Assembly: GCA_964556165.1 (NCBI GenBank)
Contig: CAZKVH010000024.1
Span: 1 to 15,788 of the forward strand
Reading direction: 5' to 3'
DNA length: 15,788 nucleotides
Source of the DNA: JAQVEM01 sp964556165
Lineage (GTDB): Bacteria > Actinomycetota > Humimicrobiia > Humimicrobiales > Humimicrobiaceae
The notes beneath the pieces were generated by a model. The model was not told the DNA's origin, did not search any database, and saw only the letters and a list, made by a program, of their open reading frames with translations. The translations under genes were made by a program, and so were the position numbers. Position 1 is the first letter of the stretch; each line of letters starts with the position of its first letter. This document shows, one piece after another, positions 1 through 7,604 of this stretch.

Positions 1-1037
1 TGCAGGACTTCACTGTTTACACAATTATTGGTTTTTTTGCCTTCTAAAAAGTTCTTTATATCATTAACCACCATTCTAACACCATTACGTGCAGATTCCC
101 TGTCAACTCCAGCAATATGAGGTGTAAGAATCACATTATCCAGGTGTAGAAGAGGACTATCTTTTGGAATTGGCTCGATATCATAAACATCAATTGCCGC
201 ATAGCTGATTAAATTATTTTTTAAAGCGTAATATAAATCATTATAATTTACCAGACCACCACGCGCAGTATTAACAAAAATAGCATCCTTCTTCATCTTT
301 TTAAAAAAGTTCAAATCAACAATGTTCCTTGTTTCAGGAGTTAGACGCGATTTTATAGTAACTATATCCGATAACTTCAAAAGCTCCTCTAACTTATTAA
401 CTTTTTTAGCTTTATATTTTAACATAGTTTTTTCGTCCACATATGGGTCATAGGCATATATGTCTGCTCCAAAATTAGACAGCATAAGACTCATTTTTTT
501 ACCAATATTTCCCAGACCAACAATTCCTACAACTTTACTTGAAATAGAAGAACCACAATTTTCGTATCTGTAAAAATCATATCTCCATATTCCTCTTTTC
601 ATATCATTGCTTAAATCAATTATTTTTCTGAGCATATTTATAATTAAACCAATTTCAAACTCAACTACTGAATCTGAGTTTCTTCCTGGAGCATTAAACA
701 CAGGAATACCTCTTTCTGTTGCAGCATTAACATTTACATTTAATGGCCCACCTCTAAATACACCTATAGCTTTCAGGTTTTTTGCATTAGCCAGTATCTT
801 TTTATTGACAGGAGCACAATGCACCAGCAAAACGTCAACATCCTTAATATGCTTTATTATCTCTTCCTCGGAGCCATAATATTCCTTTATTTCATTATCA
901 TTTTGGAAAGGATTGGTAGCCCACTCATACGCAATATAATCAAAATTCATTTCATATTTGTTACCAAAAATACTACTAATCTCGTAATCTATAATTTCTC
1001 TTTTAACATAAAGATCAGAAATCACCAAAAAATTCAT
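1..1037 (-). CDS. D-isomer-specific 2-hydroxyacid dehydrogenase (3' end beyond window)
   Basis: NAD(P)-dependent reductase/dehydrogenase of the D-2-hydroxyacid (SerA/glyoxylate-hydroxypyruvate reductase) superfamily. The 345 visible codons hold the whole fold: N-terminal substrate domain, Rossmann motif GLGNIG at residues 174-179, and the catalytic triad Arg259 (in NTARGG), Glu288 (in DIEP) and His307 (in TPHIAG). The frame stays open to the left edge. The last visible residues (VNSEVL) look like the usual family C-terminus, so only a few codons should be missing. The start at 1037 is supported by a strong SD (GGAGGA, 1047-1052). It is the last visible gene of the six-gene operon, 38 bp after the FGGY kinase. 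Inferred role: interconversion of a 2-oxoacid such as hydroxypyruvate and the D-2-hydroxyacid; D-glycerate would then feed the glycerate kinase at 6415-7566. Substrate cannot be fixed from sequence. Confidence 0.9.
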   Translation of the reverse strand, partial: MNFLVISDLYVKREIIDYEISSIFGNKYEMNFDYIAYEWATNPFQNDNEIKEYYGSEEEIIKHIKDVDVLLVHCAPVNKKILANAKNLKAIGVFRGGPLNVNVNAATERGIPVFNAPGRNSDSVVEFEIGLIINMLRKIIDLSNDMKRGIWRYDFYRYENCGSSISSKVVGIVGLGNIGKKMSLMLSNFGADIYAYDPYVDEKTMLKYKAKKVNKLEELLKLSDIVTIKSRLTPETRNIVDLNFFKKMKKDAIFVNTARGGLVNYNDLYYALKNNLISYAAIDVYDIEPIPKDSPLLHLDNVILTPHIAGVDRESARNGVRMVVNDIKNFLEGKKTNNCVNSEVL

Positions 1038-1046
1038 TTTGAATTA

Positions 1047-1052
1047 TCCTCC
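1047..1052 (-). promoter_or_regulatory. Strong ribosome-binding site of the 2-hydroxyacid dehydrogenase
   Basis: Reads GGAGGA on the minus strand, 9 nt before the ATG at 1037-1035. It fixes the start of a gene whose 3' end is outside the window. Confidence 0.8.
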
Positions 1053-1075
1053 ACAAATCAAGATTTTTAAAAAAA

Positions 1076-2623
1076 TTAAATCATATTAAATCTATTTCTC
1101 AACTTCTCCAGGTTTATAAATGAAGGGCCTAAAGCCTTTGAGACATCTTTGTAAATTTTAAACAATTTCTCATAAATTTTATGATTATTCCCGTCAGGTT
1201 CAAAAACTTTTCCTCTTTTTACGAACCTTTCAACGGCATAATCAAAACTTTCAAAAATTTTGGAGCCAACTCCTGCCAGTATTATATTTCCAAAAAGAGA
1301 ACCCTCAGGTGAATTTAAGGTTAAAACCTTCCTATTTGTAATATCTGACATAATCTGGCACCATAAATCACATCTTGTTGGTCCTCCATTGGTTATTATT
1401 TCTTTTATTTCTACACCAAGATCCAGAGCGGTATTTAAATTTTCATACATATTATATATTGTACCTTCCATTATCGAACGAATAATCTGACCCTTTGTGG
1501 AACTATAATTAATGCCAAAAAAAACACTTGAGGTATCTTTCATGAAATCCGGATGATATTTTCCAAATATAAAAGGCAGATATATTACCCCTCCAGCACC
1601 TGGTCTGGCTTTTTCTGCTTCTGCTGTAAGCAATTCATAGCAATTAAAACTTCCCAGAATTTCTGAAAAACTTTTTTCTAAATTTCCTAAATTATCCCTG
1701 AACCATCTGAGAGAAAAACCAACCGAACCCTGTACCCCATCTAGAACCCTAACCTCAGGACCAACTATATGAATTATTGATAACATGTGAGGAGTTACTA
1801 TATCCTTATCGGTCATTATTAATAAATTTGCTGCACTTCCAACAGAAAAATACCCCTGACCCGGGTAAATAGCACCCGCTCCTATCGCTGCAGCAATAAC
1901 ATCATGACCACTAATGAATACAGGAGTCCCTTCTTCCAGTCCAGTCTCCTCTGCAGCTTTTTTTGTTACTTCACCAATACTATCGGTATTCCGGTGTAAA
2001 TCTGGATATTTCTCAATATCCAGACCGAGCAGCTTTATGAGTTCCTCATTAAAATCTAAATTCTTATAATCAAAACCCATACAAATACCGGATGCAAACG
2101 TCCAATCCATAGTAAATCTTCCGGTTAGTTTACACCCGATAAACCCGGAGGGCTCCATAAATTTATACATTCTATTGTATAAATCCAAATTATTTTTCTT
2201 CATCCATATGATATGAGATGCACTATTGATTAAACTGGGGATATTACCTGAAATTTTCAGAACTTTATTTTCATACTGTTTAAGGTTTTCTACTTCCTTT
2301 TTTGCTCTTCTATCCGCCCACATAATTGCGTTGTAAACAGGCTCCCCGTACTCGTTTACTGCAACCGTTGTTGCACCAAGGCTGCTAATCCCAATTCCAG
2401 CAATGCTTGAGGAAGTAATTTGAGCCTTATCTATGCATACTTTGATTAATCTTTTTACTCTATCCCACCATTCATTAGGATCGCACTCTGCCCAATCCGG
2501 CCTGCTTGAATAGACACCACTTTCTTCCGACTCATTAGCAATAATTTCACAGTTCTTATTGCATATCATTACTTTTGTATTGCTTGAACCAATATCTATG
2601 CCGAGTAAATTTTCCTTTTTCAT
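1076..2623 (-). CDS. FGGY-family carbohydrate kinase (xylulokinase-like)
   Basis: ATP-dependent sugar kinase of 515 aa, the usual FGGY length. The N-terminal phosphate-binding loop DIGSSNTKV is at residues 10-18, the xylulokinase-type MWADRRA segment at 101-107, the catalytic base Asp241 in GHDVIAAAIG, and the C-terminal nucleotide-binding segment NGGPTRCDLW at 412-421. It phosphorylates a ketose, polyol or related substrate in the cytoplasm. It lies directly downstream of the LsrF-like gene (97 bp gap) and 38 bp upstream of the 2-hydroxyacid dehydrogenase. AI-2 kinase LsrK is also an FGGY kinase, so pairing with an LsrF homologue suggests an analogous phosphorylate-then-cleave pathway. The WADRRA motif and GHDV around the catalytic Asp look more like xylulokinase than LsrK (which has GGGDV), so the substrate is left open. 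No Shine-Dalgarno site is visible before the ATG. Confidence 0.92.
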   Translation of the reverse strand: MKKENLLGIDIGSSNTKVMICNKNCEIIANESEESGVYSSRPDWAECDPNEWWDRVKRLIKVCIDKAQITSSSIAGIGISSLGATTVAVNEYGEPVYNAIMWADRRAKKEVENLKQYENKVLKISGNIPSLINSASHIIWMKKNNLDLYNRMYKFMEPSGFIGCKLTGRFTMDWTFASGICMGFDYKNLDFNEELIKLLGLDIEKYPDLHRNTDSIGEVTKKAAEETGLEEGTPVFISGHDVIAAAIGAGAIYPGQGYFSVGSAANLLIMTDKDIVTPHMLSIIHIVGPEVRVLDGVQGSVGFSLRWFRDNLGNLEKSFSEILGSFNCYELLTAEAEKARPGAGGVIYLPFIFGKYHPDFMKDTSSVFFGINYSSTKGQIIRSIMEGTIYNMYENLNTALDLGVEIKEIITNGGPTRCDLWCQIMSDITNRKVLTLNSPEGSLFGNIILAGVGSKIFESFDYAVERFVKRGKVFEPDGNNHKIYEKLFKIYKDVSKALGPSFINLEKLRNRFNMI

Positions 2624-2720
2624 TTACATAAAATAACTTTTTAAATTTTATAAATATAACAAACCCGGATATTACATTTTTCTCTTAAATTAACCCTCTT
2701 TAGTATAAATCTTTCCAGTA

Positions 2721-3596
2721 TCACTTTGAATTCTTAATGTCTTCATACAACTTATAGGCTTCTTCTGGCTTCATATTATCATGAACAACTGCCCTTATTG
2801 CCTGGGCTATACCGGCTGGTGAATCTGACTGGAAGATATTTCTCCCCATATCCACACCGGCTGCTCCTTCATTTATTGCACGGTAGGCCATCTTAAGAGC
2901 ATCTATTTCGTTAATTTTCTTACCTCCGGCAATAACTATGGGTACCGGGCAGGATGAGGTTACTGTTTCAAATCCTTCTTCAATGTAATAGGTTTTAATA
3001 TAGTTAGCTCCAAGCTCGGCACACATTCTCGTTGCAAGTCGGAAATACCTTGCATCACGCGTCATTTCCTTTCCAACAGCAGTAACTGCCATAGTTGGAA
3101 TACCATATCTAAGTCCTGCATCTACAAGCTTTGTCATGTTTATAACAGAACGTGTTTCATATTCACCACCTATAAATACCTGTATCGCTGTAGCACTGAC
3201 ACCCAGACGGATGCAGTCTTCAATATCCATAGCTATTTGTTCGTCCGAAAGTTCTTTTAAAATACTTGGTCCTCCGGAAGCTCTTATTACAATAGGTTTA
3301 GTAACCGAAGGCGGTACTATTGAGCGAAGTATACCCCTTGTTAACATTAAACAATCAACATAAGGAACAAGTGGTAATATATTAATATCTATCCGTTCCA
3401 GTCCGGATGTAGGACCCTGAAAATACCCGTGGTCTATAGCGAGCATAACCGTTTTTCCATCTTTGGGATTAAAAATTCTGGCCAGTCTATTTTTCATTCC
3501 CCAGTCAAGTTCAGTAGAACCTTTTATATAAAAGAGTTCAGATTTTTGTGCAACCCCTTCATAAAACTTCTTTCCTTCTTTGTCTGCTTCTGGCAT
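2721..3596 (-). CDS. lsrF: LsrF-like 3-hydroxy-5-phosphonooxypentane-2,4-dione thiolase / class I aldolase
   Basis: Member of the DeoC/FbaB/LsrF class I aldolase superfamily and, from memory of the E. coli protein, close to LsrF along the whole length (both 291 aa). Visible matches include DWGMKNRLARIFNP (31-44), AIDHGYFQGP (53-62), TRGILRSIVPP (86-96), the Schiff-base lysine Lys201 in IKTYY, and the phosphate-binding IAGGKK (222-227) and GVDMGRNIFQSD (247-258). LsrF transfers an acetyl unit from phosphorylated, isomerised AI-2 to CoA, leaving DHAP; relatives are ordinary retro-aldolases. A very strong SD (AAGGAGGTG) supports the start. Neighbours are an FGGY kinase and a Cys-rich protein. 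LsrG, the Lsr transporter and SorC-type LsrR are absent, so the substrate may be another phosphorylated ketose. The family call is firm; use of the Lsr symbol for function is an inference. Confidence 0.88.
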   Translation of the reverse strand: MPEADKEGKKFYEGVAQKSELFYIKGSTELDWGMKNRLARIFNPKDGKTVMLAIDHGYFQGPTSGLERIDINILPLVPYVDCLMLTRGILRSIVPPSVTKPIVIRASGGPSILKELSDEQIAMDIEDCIRLGVSATAIQVFIGGEYETRSVINMTKLVDAGLRYGIPTMAVTAVGKEMTRDARYFRLATRMCAELGANYIKTYYIEEGFETVTSSCPVPIVIAGGKKINEIDALKMAYRAINEGAAGVDMGRNIFQSDSPAGIAQAIRAVVHDNMKPEEAYKLYEDIKNSK

Positions 3597-3600
3597 TGTA

Positions 3601-3609
3601 CACCTCCTT
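3601..3609 (-). promoter_or_regulatory. Strong ribosome-binding site of the LsrF-like gene
   Basis: Reads GAAGGAGGTG on the minus strand within a few bases of the ATG at 3596. This near-perfect anti-16S match, in an operon whose other members have weak or no SD, suggests the LsrF-like enzyme is made in large amounts. Confidence 0.8.
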
Positions 3610-3632
3610 CGTTTTTTTATTTACTAATTTTT

Positions 3633-4193
3633 CTACTTTTCTATATATGTAAACTCTTTTAAATCTTCTAACGTAAGGCCTCTTTTTTCCATTTCATTAA
3701 GAATAATCTCTACGGTCCATCTTGCTCCGTCTCCCACAGCGCCACAACATTTGTCAAGATCATGCGCACCTGCTTTTCTAAATAACTCCTTATCTTCATC
3801 ATTTCTCAAATCAAAAGACCTTCCAAAAAATTTCTTATGCAAATCGGAGCATGTAACACTTCCATACTTTTCTATAAATTTATCATGCAGGGCTGCAGTA
3901 AGATAAAACGAGACATATTTATCTTCTCTTCCTTTTTCTGTAGCTTCTTCCTTTCTCGTTCTCCCAAAAAACAGGCTTATCATCATAGACCCGCCTGAAT
4001 AACCACCGCAGACACCATCAGTACATTCACCAAGTCCTCCAGCAAGGCCACTTCCTGCTTTATATACGAAATCATTTCTGATTCCAAGAGCATCCTGAAT
4101 TGCAGCTATTGCACATTGATTACATCCGCGATAATCATGTTCATACTTTGAGCCCTTCTCAAAAGCAATCTGCATAATTTTTTCCTTGTCCAT
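3633..4193 (-). CDS. C_GCAxxG_C_C family Cys-rich (putative redox) protein
   Basis: 186-aa soluble protein of the C_GCAxxG_C_C family, named for its conserved cysteine pattern. Visible elements are GCNQCAIAAI (C24, C27), the glycine-rich GSGLAGGLGECTDGVCGGYSGG (C57, C62), C115 in VTCSDL, and the C-terminal C149-C150 pair in KCCGAV. The seven cysteines probably bind a metal or Fe-S cluster or act as redox thiols; no activity is established for the family, so no enzyme function is assigned. There is no signal peptide or membrane segment. A strong SD (AAGGAGG) precedes the ATG. It lies between the SDR gene (58 bp) and the LsrF-like gene (36 bp) in the same operon, which suggests a job in the same catabolic pathway, perhaps as an electron carrier or an unrecognised dehydratase or isomerase subunit. 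Confidence 0.85.
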   Translation of the reverse strand: MDKEKIMQIAFEKGSKYEHDYRGCNQCAIAAIQDALGIRNDFVYKAGSGLAGGLGECTDGVCGGYSGGSMMISLFFGRTRKEEATEKGREDKYVSFYLTAALHDKFIEKYGSVTCSDLHKKFFGRSFDLRNDEDKELFRKAGAHDLDKCCGAVGDGARWTVEIILNEMEKRGLTLEDLKEFTYIEK

Positions 4194-4251
4194 TAAATCC
4201 TCCTTAACATTTTTTATAAAAGTACAATAGATTTCTTATGTTTTTCAACCA

Positions 4252-5019
4252 CTACTTAAACGTAGAACCCCCATCGATTATTATTTGCTGACCACTGATG
4301 AACCCCGCAAAGTCGGATGCTATAAAAAGGGTAAGGTATGCTACATCTTCAGGTTGTCCAAATCTACCTACAGGGATTCGCTTTATCAACTCTTTACGCT
4401 TTGAAGGATCCGGTTGTCTGTGTGTAAGAAGACTTGTTTCAATAAGAGCCGGCAGAATTGCATTAAAAGTTATGCCTTCATGAGCCAGTTCTTTTGACAT
4501 AAAACGTACCAGCCCATTAATACCCGCCTTTGCTGCAGAATAGAAAGCAACACCTCCTCCACCAGTTATCGAACCAGATGAGCCTATATATATAACTCTC
4601 CCTTTACCTCTGGGAATCATATACTTCAGTACTTCTTTTGTTATTATAAATGCTCCAGTCAGGTTTATTTCTACACCTTTTTTCCAGAGATCAAGCGATA
4701 AATCCATTGAATTTTTAGGCTCGGTAAATCCTGCACTATTTACAAGAATATCTATTGAACCAAAATTACTTACAGCCATTGAACACAGTTTTTCCATATC
4801 TAGCGGAGATGTTATGTCTCCAGCAAAAGCTCTATAGCTCCAGCCCTTTTTTTTCATGACAGCTTCTATCGATTTCAAACTTTCTATGTCAGATTTTACA
4901 GGAAGATAATCAACAACTACATTTGCCCCAGCAGCTGCGAACTCTTTACTTATACTTGCCCCAATACCGCCTGAGCCTCCTGTTACAATAACAGTCTTAT
5001 TTGTAAAATCAAACTTCAT
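4252..5019 (-). CDS. Short-chain dehydrogenase/reductase (SDR, FabG-like fold)
   Basis: Classical SDR of 255 aa. Numbering from the chosen start: TGGSGGIG cofactor loop at 13-20, an acidic residue at the end of strand beta2 (Asp37, which favours NAD over NADP), NSAG at 94-97, and the catalytic set Asn119, Ser147, Tyr160 and Lys164 (YSAAK). It ends in the typical IDGGSTFK. It oxidises or reduces an alcohol/ketone group, here probably the first polyol or sugar oxidation of the operon. The ATG at 5019 is preferred because the fold begins there (MKFDFTNKTVIVTGG). An in-frame ATG at 5049 would add ten residues and overlap the repressor gene by 13 nt with no SD. Neither start has a good SD, and translation may be coupled to the upstream deoR-type gene, which ends 17 nt before. 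Confidence 0.9.
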   Translation of the reverse strand: MKFDFTNKTVIVTGGSGGIGASISKEFAAAGANVVVDYLPVKSDIESLKSIEAVMKKKGWSYRAFAGDITSPLDMEKLCSMAVSNFGSIDILVNSAGFTEPKNSMDLSLDLWKKGVEINLTGAFIITKEVLKYMIPRGKGRVIYIGSSGSITGGGGVAFYSAAKAGINGLVRFMSKELAHEGITFNAILPALIETSLLTHRQPDPSKRKELIKRIPVGRFGQPEDVAYLTLFIASDFAGFISGQQIIIDGGSTFK

Positions 5020-5036
5020 CTTTTTCTCTTGATACT

Positions 5037-5813
5037 TCAAGCAATGCAAAGTTCTATATTCTTTGACCTGATTATTTCCCTGTATTCTTGCGAAATCCCT
5101 TCATCTGTTATTACCATATCTATGTCATCCAGGTCCGCAAAAAAGGTTACACTTATATTGCCAAATTTGCTTGAATCAACTACCAGGATTTTTTTCTTTG
5201 CAGAGGCAATCATAGCTTTTTTTATATCCGCTTCAAAATAAAAGAAAGTTGTAAGTCCAAGTTCTTCATCTACGCCTGCTGATGAGATAAAGGCCTTGTC
5301 TGCTCTTATATTGCTAATCTGGGAAGTATTGTATACACTTTGAAATATATTGGAGTCACGGTGGAGAAACCCTCCCAGCAACACAAGGTTTACATCACTC
5401 CACTTATAAAACTCAATAGCGTTTTTGAAAGTGCAACAAACTGCAGTAAATGGCATTCTTTTATTAGCAAATTTAGCTACAAAAAAAGTAGTGGACCCAG
5501 AATCAAAGAATATTGTTTCATTTGGATTAATAAGAGATGCAGCTTTTTCTCCAATCAAGCTTTTCTGCCTAATATTTCTGGTAGTTTCCTTATTAATCGT
5601 ATATGGATCCTCTATAGTAATAGAACCACTGGATAAAACTGCTCCTCCATGTGTTCTCTTGATGAACCCTTCTTTTTGCATCTCTTTTAAATCCCTTCTT
5701 ACAGTCATGTCTGAAACATTCAAAATACTTGAAATCTCCGATATTGTAACTTTTTCCTTTTGCTGTAATAAGCTAAGGATATTTTTCAATCTGTTATTTT
5801 GTTTTTCGTGCAT
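5037..5813 (-). CDS. DeoR/GlpR-family transcriptional repressor
   Basis: 258-aa DeoR-family regulator and first gene of the six-gene operon. Residues 6-57 form the winged helix-turn-helix, with the hallmark SDMTVRRDLKEMQKEGFIKR and the HGGA end of the wing. Residues 75-250 form the DeoR sensor domain with the phosphosugar-binding DSGSTT (104-109) and the VDSSKFG segment (212-218). Family members usually repress their own operon and are released by a phosphorylated sugar intermediate, here plausibly the kinase product or the LsrF-like substrate. It lies immediately upstream of the SDR gene. A TTGACA/TTTAAT promoter begins about 55-85 bp before the start. No SD site is visible before the ATG. 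Confidence 0.92.
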   Translation of the reverse strand: MHEKQNNRLKNILSLLQQKEKVTISEISSILNVSDMTVRRDLKEMQKEGFIKRTHGGAVLSSGSITIEDPYTINKETTRNIRQKSLIGEKAASLINPNETIFFDSGSTTFFVAKFANKRMPFTAVCCTFKNAIEFYKWSDVNLVLLGGFLHRDSNIFQSVYNTSQISNIRADKAFISSAGVDEELGLTTFFYFEADIKKAMIASAKKKILVVDSSKFGNISVTFFADLDDIDMVITDEGISQEYREIIRSKNIELCIA

Positions 5814-5868
5814 AGTCTTATTATTTAAATTTATTAAAATACCAACAATTATGATTAATATAACATAA

Positions 5869-5897
5869 ATTAAATATTATTATATAAATATTGTCAA
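5869..5897 (-). promoter_or_regulatory. Predicted sigma70-type promoter of the deoR-led operon
   Basis: On the minus strand a perfect -35 TTGACA (5897-5892) is followed by a 17 nt spacer and TTTAAT (5874-5869) as -10. Transcription would start near 5862 and give a roughly 50 nt leader before the repressor ATG at 5813. The stretch just upstream (5898-5940) holds a GTTTCAAC element and a run of eight T that could be part of a DeoR operator or UP element; the operator itself is not proven. Confidence 0.6.
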
Positions 5898-6045
5898 GGA
5901 TTAAGATTAATTTTGTTAAAAAAAAGTTGAAACGCACTATTTTAAATCTAAAATTGTATGTTCATTAAATAACAATTATAAATCTTCATATTACCTTTGA
6001 ATTATAAATTCTTTAATAACTCATATTCTTTTACAAATAGTTAGT

Positions 6046-6105
6046 TTATCCTCCTTTCCAGCCATTCATAACTCTACCCCCTTCCAGTTTTAATTTTTTT
6101 AACAT
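6046..6105 (-). CDS. Possible 19-codon leader peptide or gene remnant
   Basis: The minus strand has a good SD (GAGGTG, 6112-6117) six nt before an ATG at 6105. It opens a 19-codon frame (MLKKLKLEGGRVMNGWKGG) ending in TAA at 6046-6048. A second SD (GGGGGT) precedes an internal in-frame Met13, and a third (AAAGGAGG) overlaps the last codons but has no start codon at a proper distance downstream. It could be a basic leader peptide upstream of the operon promoter, or the broken start of a lost gene. No homology is recognised. Confidence 0.25.
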   Translation of the reverse strand: MLKKLKLEGGRVMNGWKGG

Positions 6106-6414
6106 AAAATTCACCTCAAATAGACAGCTCATAATTTTAATATTGTACAAATTTTTATAATCTAAAACGATAGTCTTTTAAGAAATAAATATATCCCTAA
6201 AGTCTTATTTTACTAAACATAATTATTGATTAATATTACATAGTTAAATCATTAAATCAAGCAATCACCCAGTATAACTATGCCTCCATATGTTCATAAT
6301 AATATATTCATAAATATTAAAAAGATACTATTTATAAAAATAAACAAACTTATATAACTGCATTATCCGGCAGAGGGGTGTTTATGTATGATTTTAAATA
6401 ATGATCTTTAACGA

Positions 6415-7566
6415 TTATTGTTTTGTTATTCTTAGATAAAAAGTAATTAATTCCCTCGTCTGGTTTTTAAGCAACTCCCCGGCCTGTTTTATTGCCTGCT
6501 CAAGACTCAGGGGCCTGTTTATTATTGAAAAATTTCCGTCTGTCAAATCACTTAACTCTTTATCGATCTCATTTCTTTCCACCAGTAAAGAGCCATTGAT
6601 GGTTATAACTGTTTTATTGTATTTTTTAGCCAGTTTAGCGACACCGTAGGCGCCCTTGCCAAAAAAAGTCTGCATATCCATTGCTCCCTCACCTGTAATG
6701 ACAAGGTCGGCATCTTTTATATTTTCTTCAAGACCTATTGCTTCAATAACGACATCAATTCCATTTCTGATTTCTGCATTCAAAAAAGCAAACAGCCCGG
6801 CACCAAGCCCTCCGGCTGCGCCCGCACCTTTAACTTCTTTTACATCCACTCCCAGCTGACTTTTTACCACAGATGCAAAATTCTCAAGGCCCCTGTCCAG
6901 CTCCCTTACCATTTTACTATCTGCTCCCTTCTGTGGGGAATATACATAAGCCGCTCCAGTTTTTCCAGTAAGGAGGTTCATAACATCAACAGCAACTTCA
7001 AATTTGCATGATGAAATAAGTGGATGAATGCATGATTTATCAATTCTGTAAAAATTTATTAATTCTTTTCCTCCTCTGCCAAGCTCCCTTCCTTCCCCAT
7101 CATAGAACTTATAACCAAGAGCCTGTGCCATACCCAATCCGCCATCATTTGTTGCACTTCCGCCAACTCCTGTTATTATTCTTTTGCAGCCCATATCAAG
7201 CGCTTTTTTTATAAGCTCGCCGGTACCATATGTGGTGGTTTCCATCGGGTTTCTCTTATCCGGAGGTACCAGCACAAGCCCTGACGCAGAAGCCATTTCA
7301 ATTATGGCAGTATAATCCCCTATTATTCCGAATCTTGCTTTTACTGGCTCCCCGAGAGGACCTGTAACTTCCAGATCTATATATCTTCCGCCAAGGTTAT
7401 CTACCAGAGTGCTGACGGTCCCTTCTCCACCATCGGCTATAGGGCGAACAACTACATCTATGGTGCTATCAATGCCAAGTATACTTTTTTTTATAATACT
7501 GCAAACTTCAACCGCTGAAAGGCACCCCTTATATTTATCTGCTGAAACAAGGATTTTTAGCTTCAT
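6415..7566 (-). CDS. glxK: Glycerate kinase (GlxK/GarK type)
   Basis: 383-aa kinase of the bacterial glycerate kinase family (type I, GlxK/GarK), which phosphorylates D-glycerate, usually to 2-phosphoglycerate, in the cytoplasm. Signature motifs in order are SADKYKG (8-14), ADGGEGT (44-50), VTGPLGEPVKA (67-77), GVGGSATNDGG (133-143), PQKGA (211-215), GAGAAGGLGAG (247-257) and TGEGAMDMQT (291-300). Two spots differ from the usual consensus: Leu198 where Pro is normal after the DVxN motif, and AMD for the common RID in the TGEG motif. Neither affects an obvious catalytic residue. An SD (AAAGGA) supports the start. It lies 38 bp after the GH30 gene in the same direction. Context suggests use of glycerate from the upstream genes or from the hydroxyacid dehydrogenase of the next operon. 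Confidence 0.93.
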   Translation of the reverse strand: MKLKILVSADKYKGCLSAVEVCSIIKKSILGIDSTIDVVVRPIADGGEGTVSTLVDNLGGRYIDLEVTGPLGEPVKARFGIIGDYTAIIEMASASGLVLVPPDKRNPMETTTYGTGELIKKALDMGCKRIITGVGGSATNDGGLGMAQALGYKFYDGEGRELGRGGKELINFYRIDKSCIHPLISSCKFEVAVDVMNLLTGKTGAAYVYSPQKGADSKMVRELDRGLENFASVVKSQLGVDVKEVKGAGAAGGLGAGLFAFLNAEIRNGIDVVIEAIGLEENIKDADLVITGEGAMDMQTFFGKGAYGVAKLAKKYNKTVITINGSLLVERNEIDKELSDLTDGNFSIINRPLSLEQAIKQAGELLKNQTRELITFYLRITKQ

Positions 7567-7604
7567 TATATTCCTTTAAGAAATTTATCTTTAAGTTTTA
7601 TATT

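Larger units (their letters stand above)
5814..6414. other. 600 bp intergenic region, possibly decayed coding DNA
   Basis: Very AT-rich stretch between the glycerate kinase stop and the repressor start. It carries the operon promoter at its left end and no convincing gene. On the minus strand there are several SD-like islands without proper genes (GAGGTG 6112-6117, GGGGGT 6076-6081, AAAGGAGG 6050-6057, GGAGG near 6284-6288). On the plus strand a GAGGGGTG precedes a five-codon ORF near 6384. Near-palindromic AT motifs (around 5970 and 6000) could be operators. No clear rho-independent terminator was found for the glycerate kinase transcript. Confidence 0.5.

Noticed and set aside
17..40. Possible frameshift at the seven-T run near the left edge: with six T the 2-hydroxyacid dehydrogenase would end at a TAA at 17-19.
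   Set aside because: The frame as given continues into VNSEVL, which resembles the normal family C-terminus, so the gene is taken as intact and running off the edge.
607..1070. Plus-strand open frames within the 2-hydroxyacid dehydrogenase region
   Set aside because: They are antisense shadows; the minus-strand frame carries all family motifs.
2721..3596. Calling the operon a true lsr (AI-2 quorum-sensing) operon
   Set aside because: There is no LsrG, LsrR or transporter, and the kinase carries xylulokinase-type motifs.
5998..6013. GAATTATAAATTC near-palindrome as the DeoR operator
   Set aside because: Such palindromes are expected in DNA this AT-rich, and it lies over 100 bp upstream of the predicted promoter.
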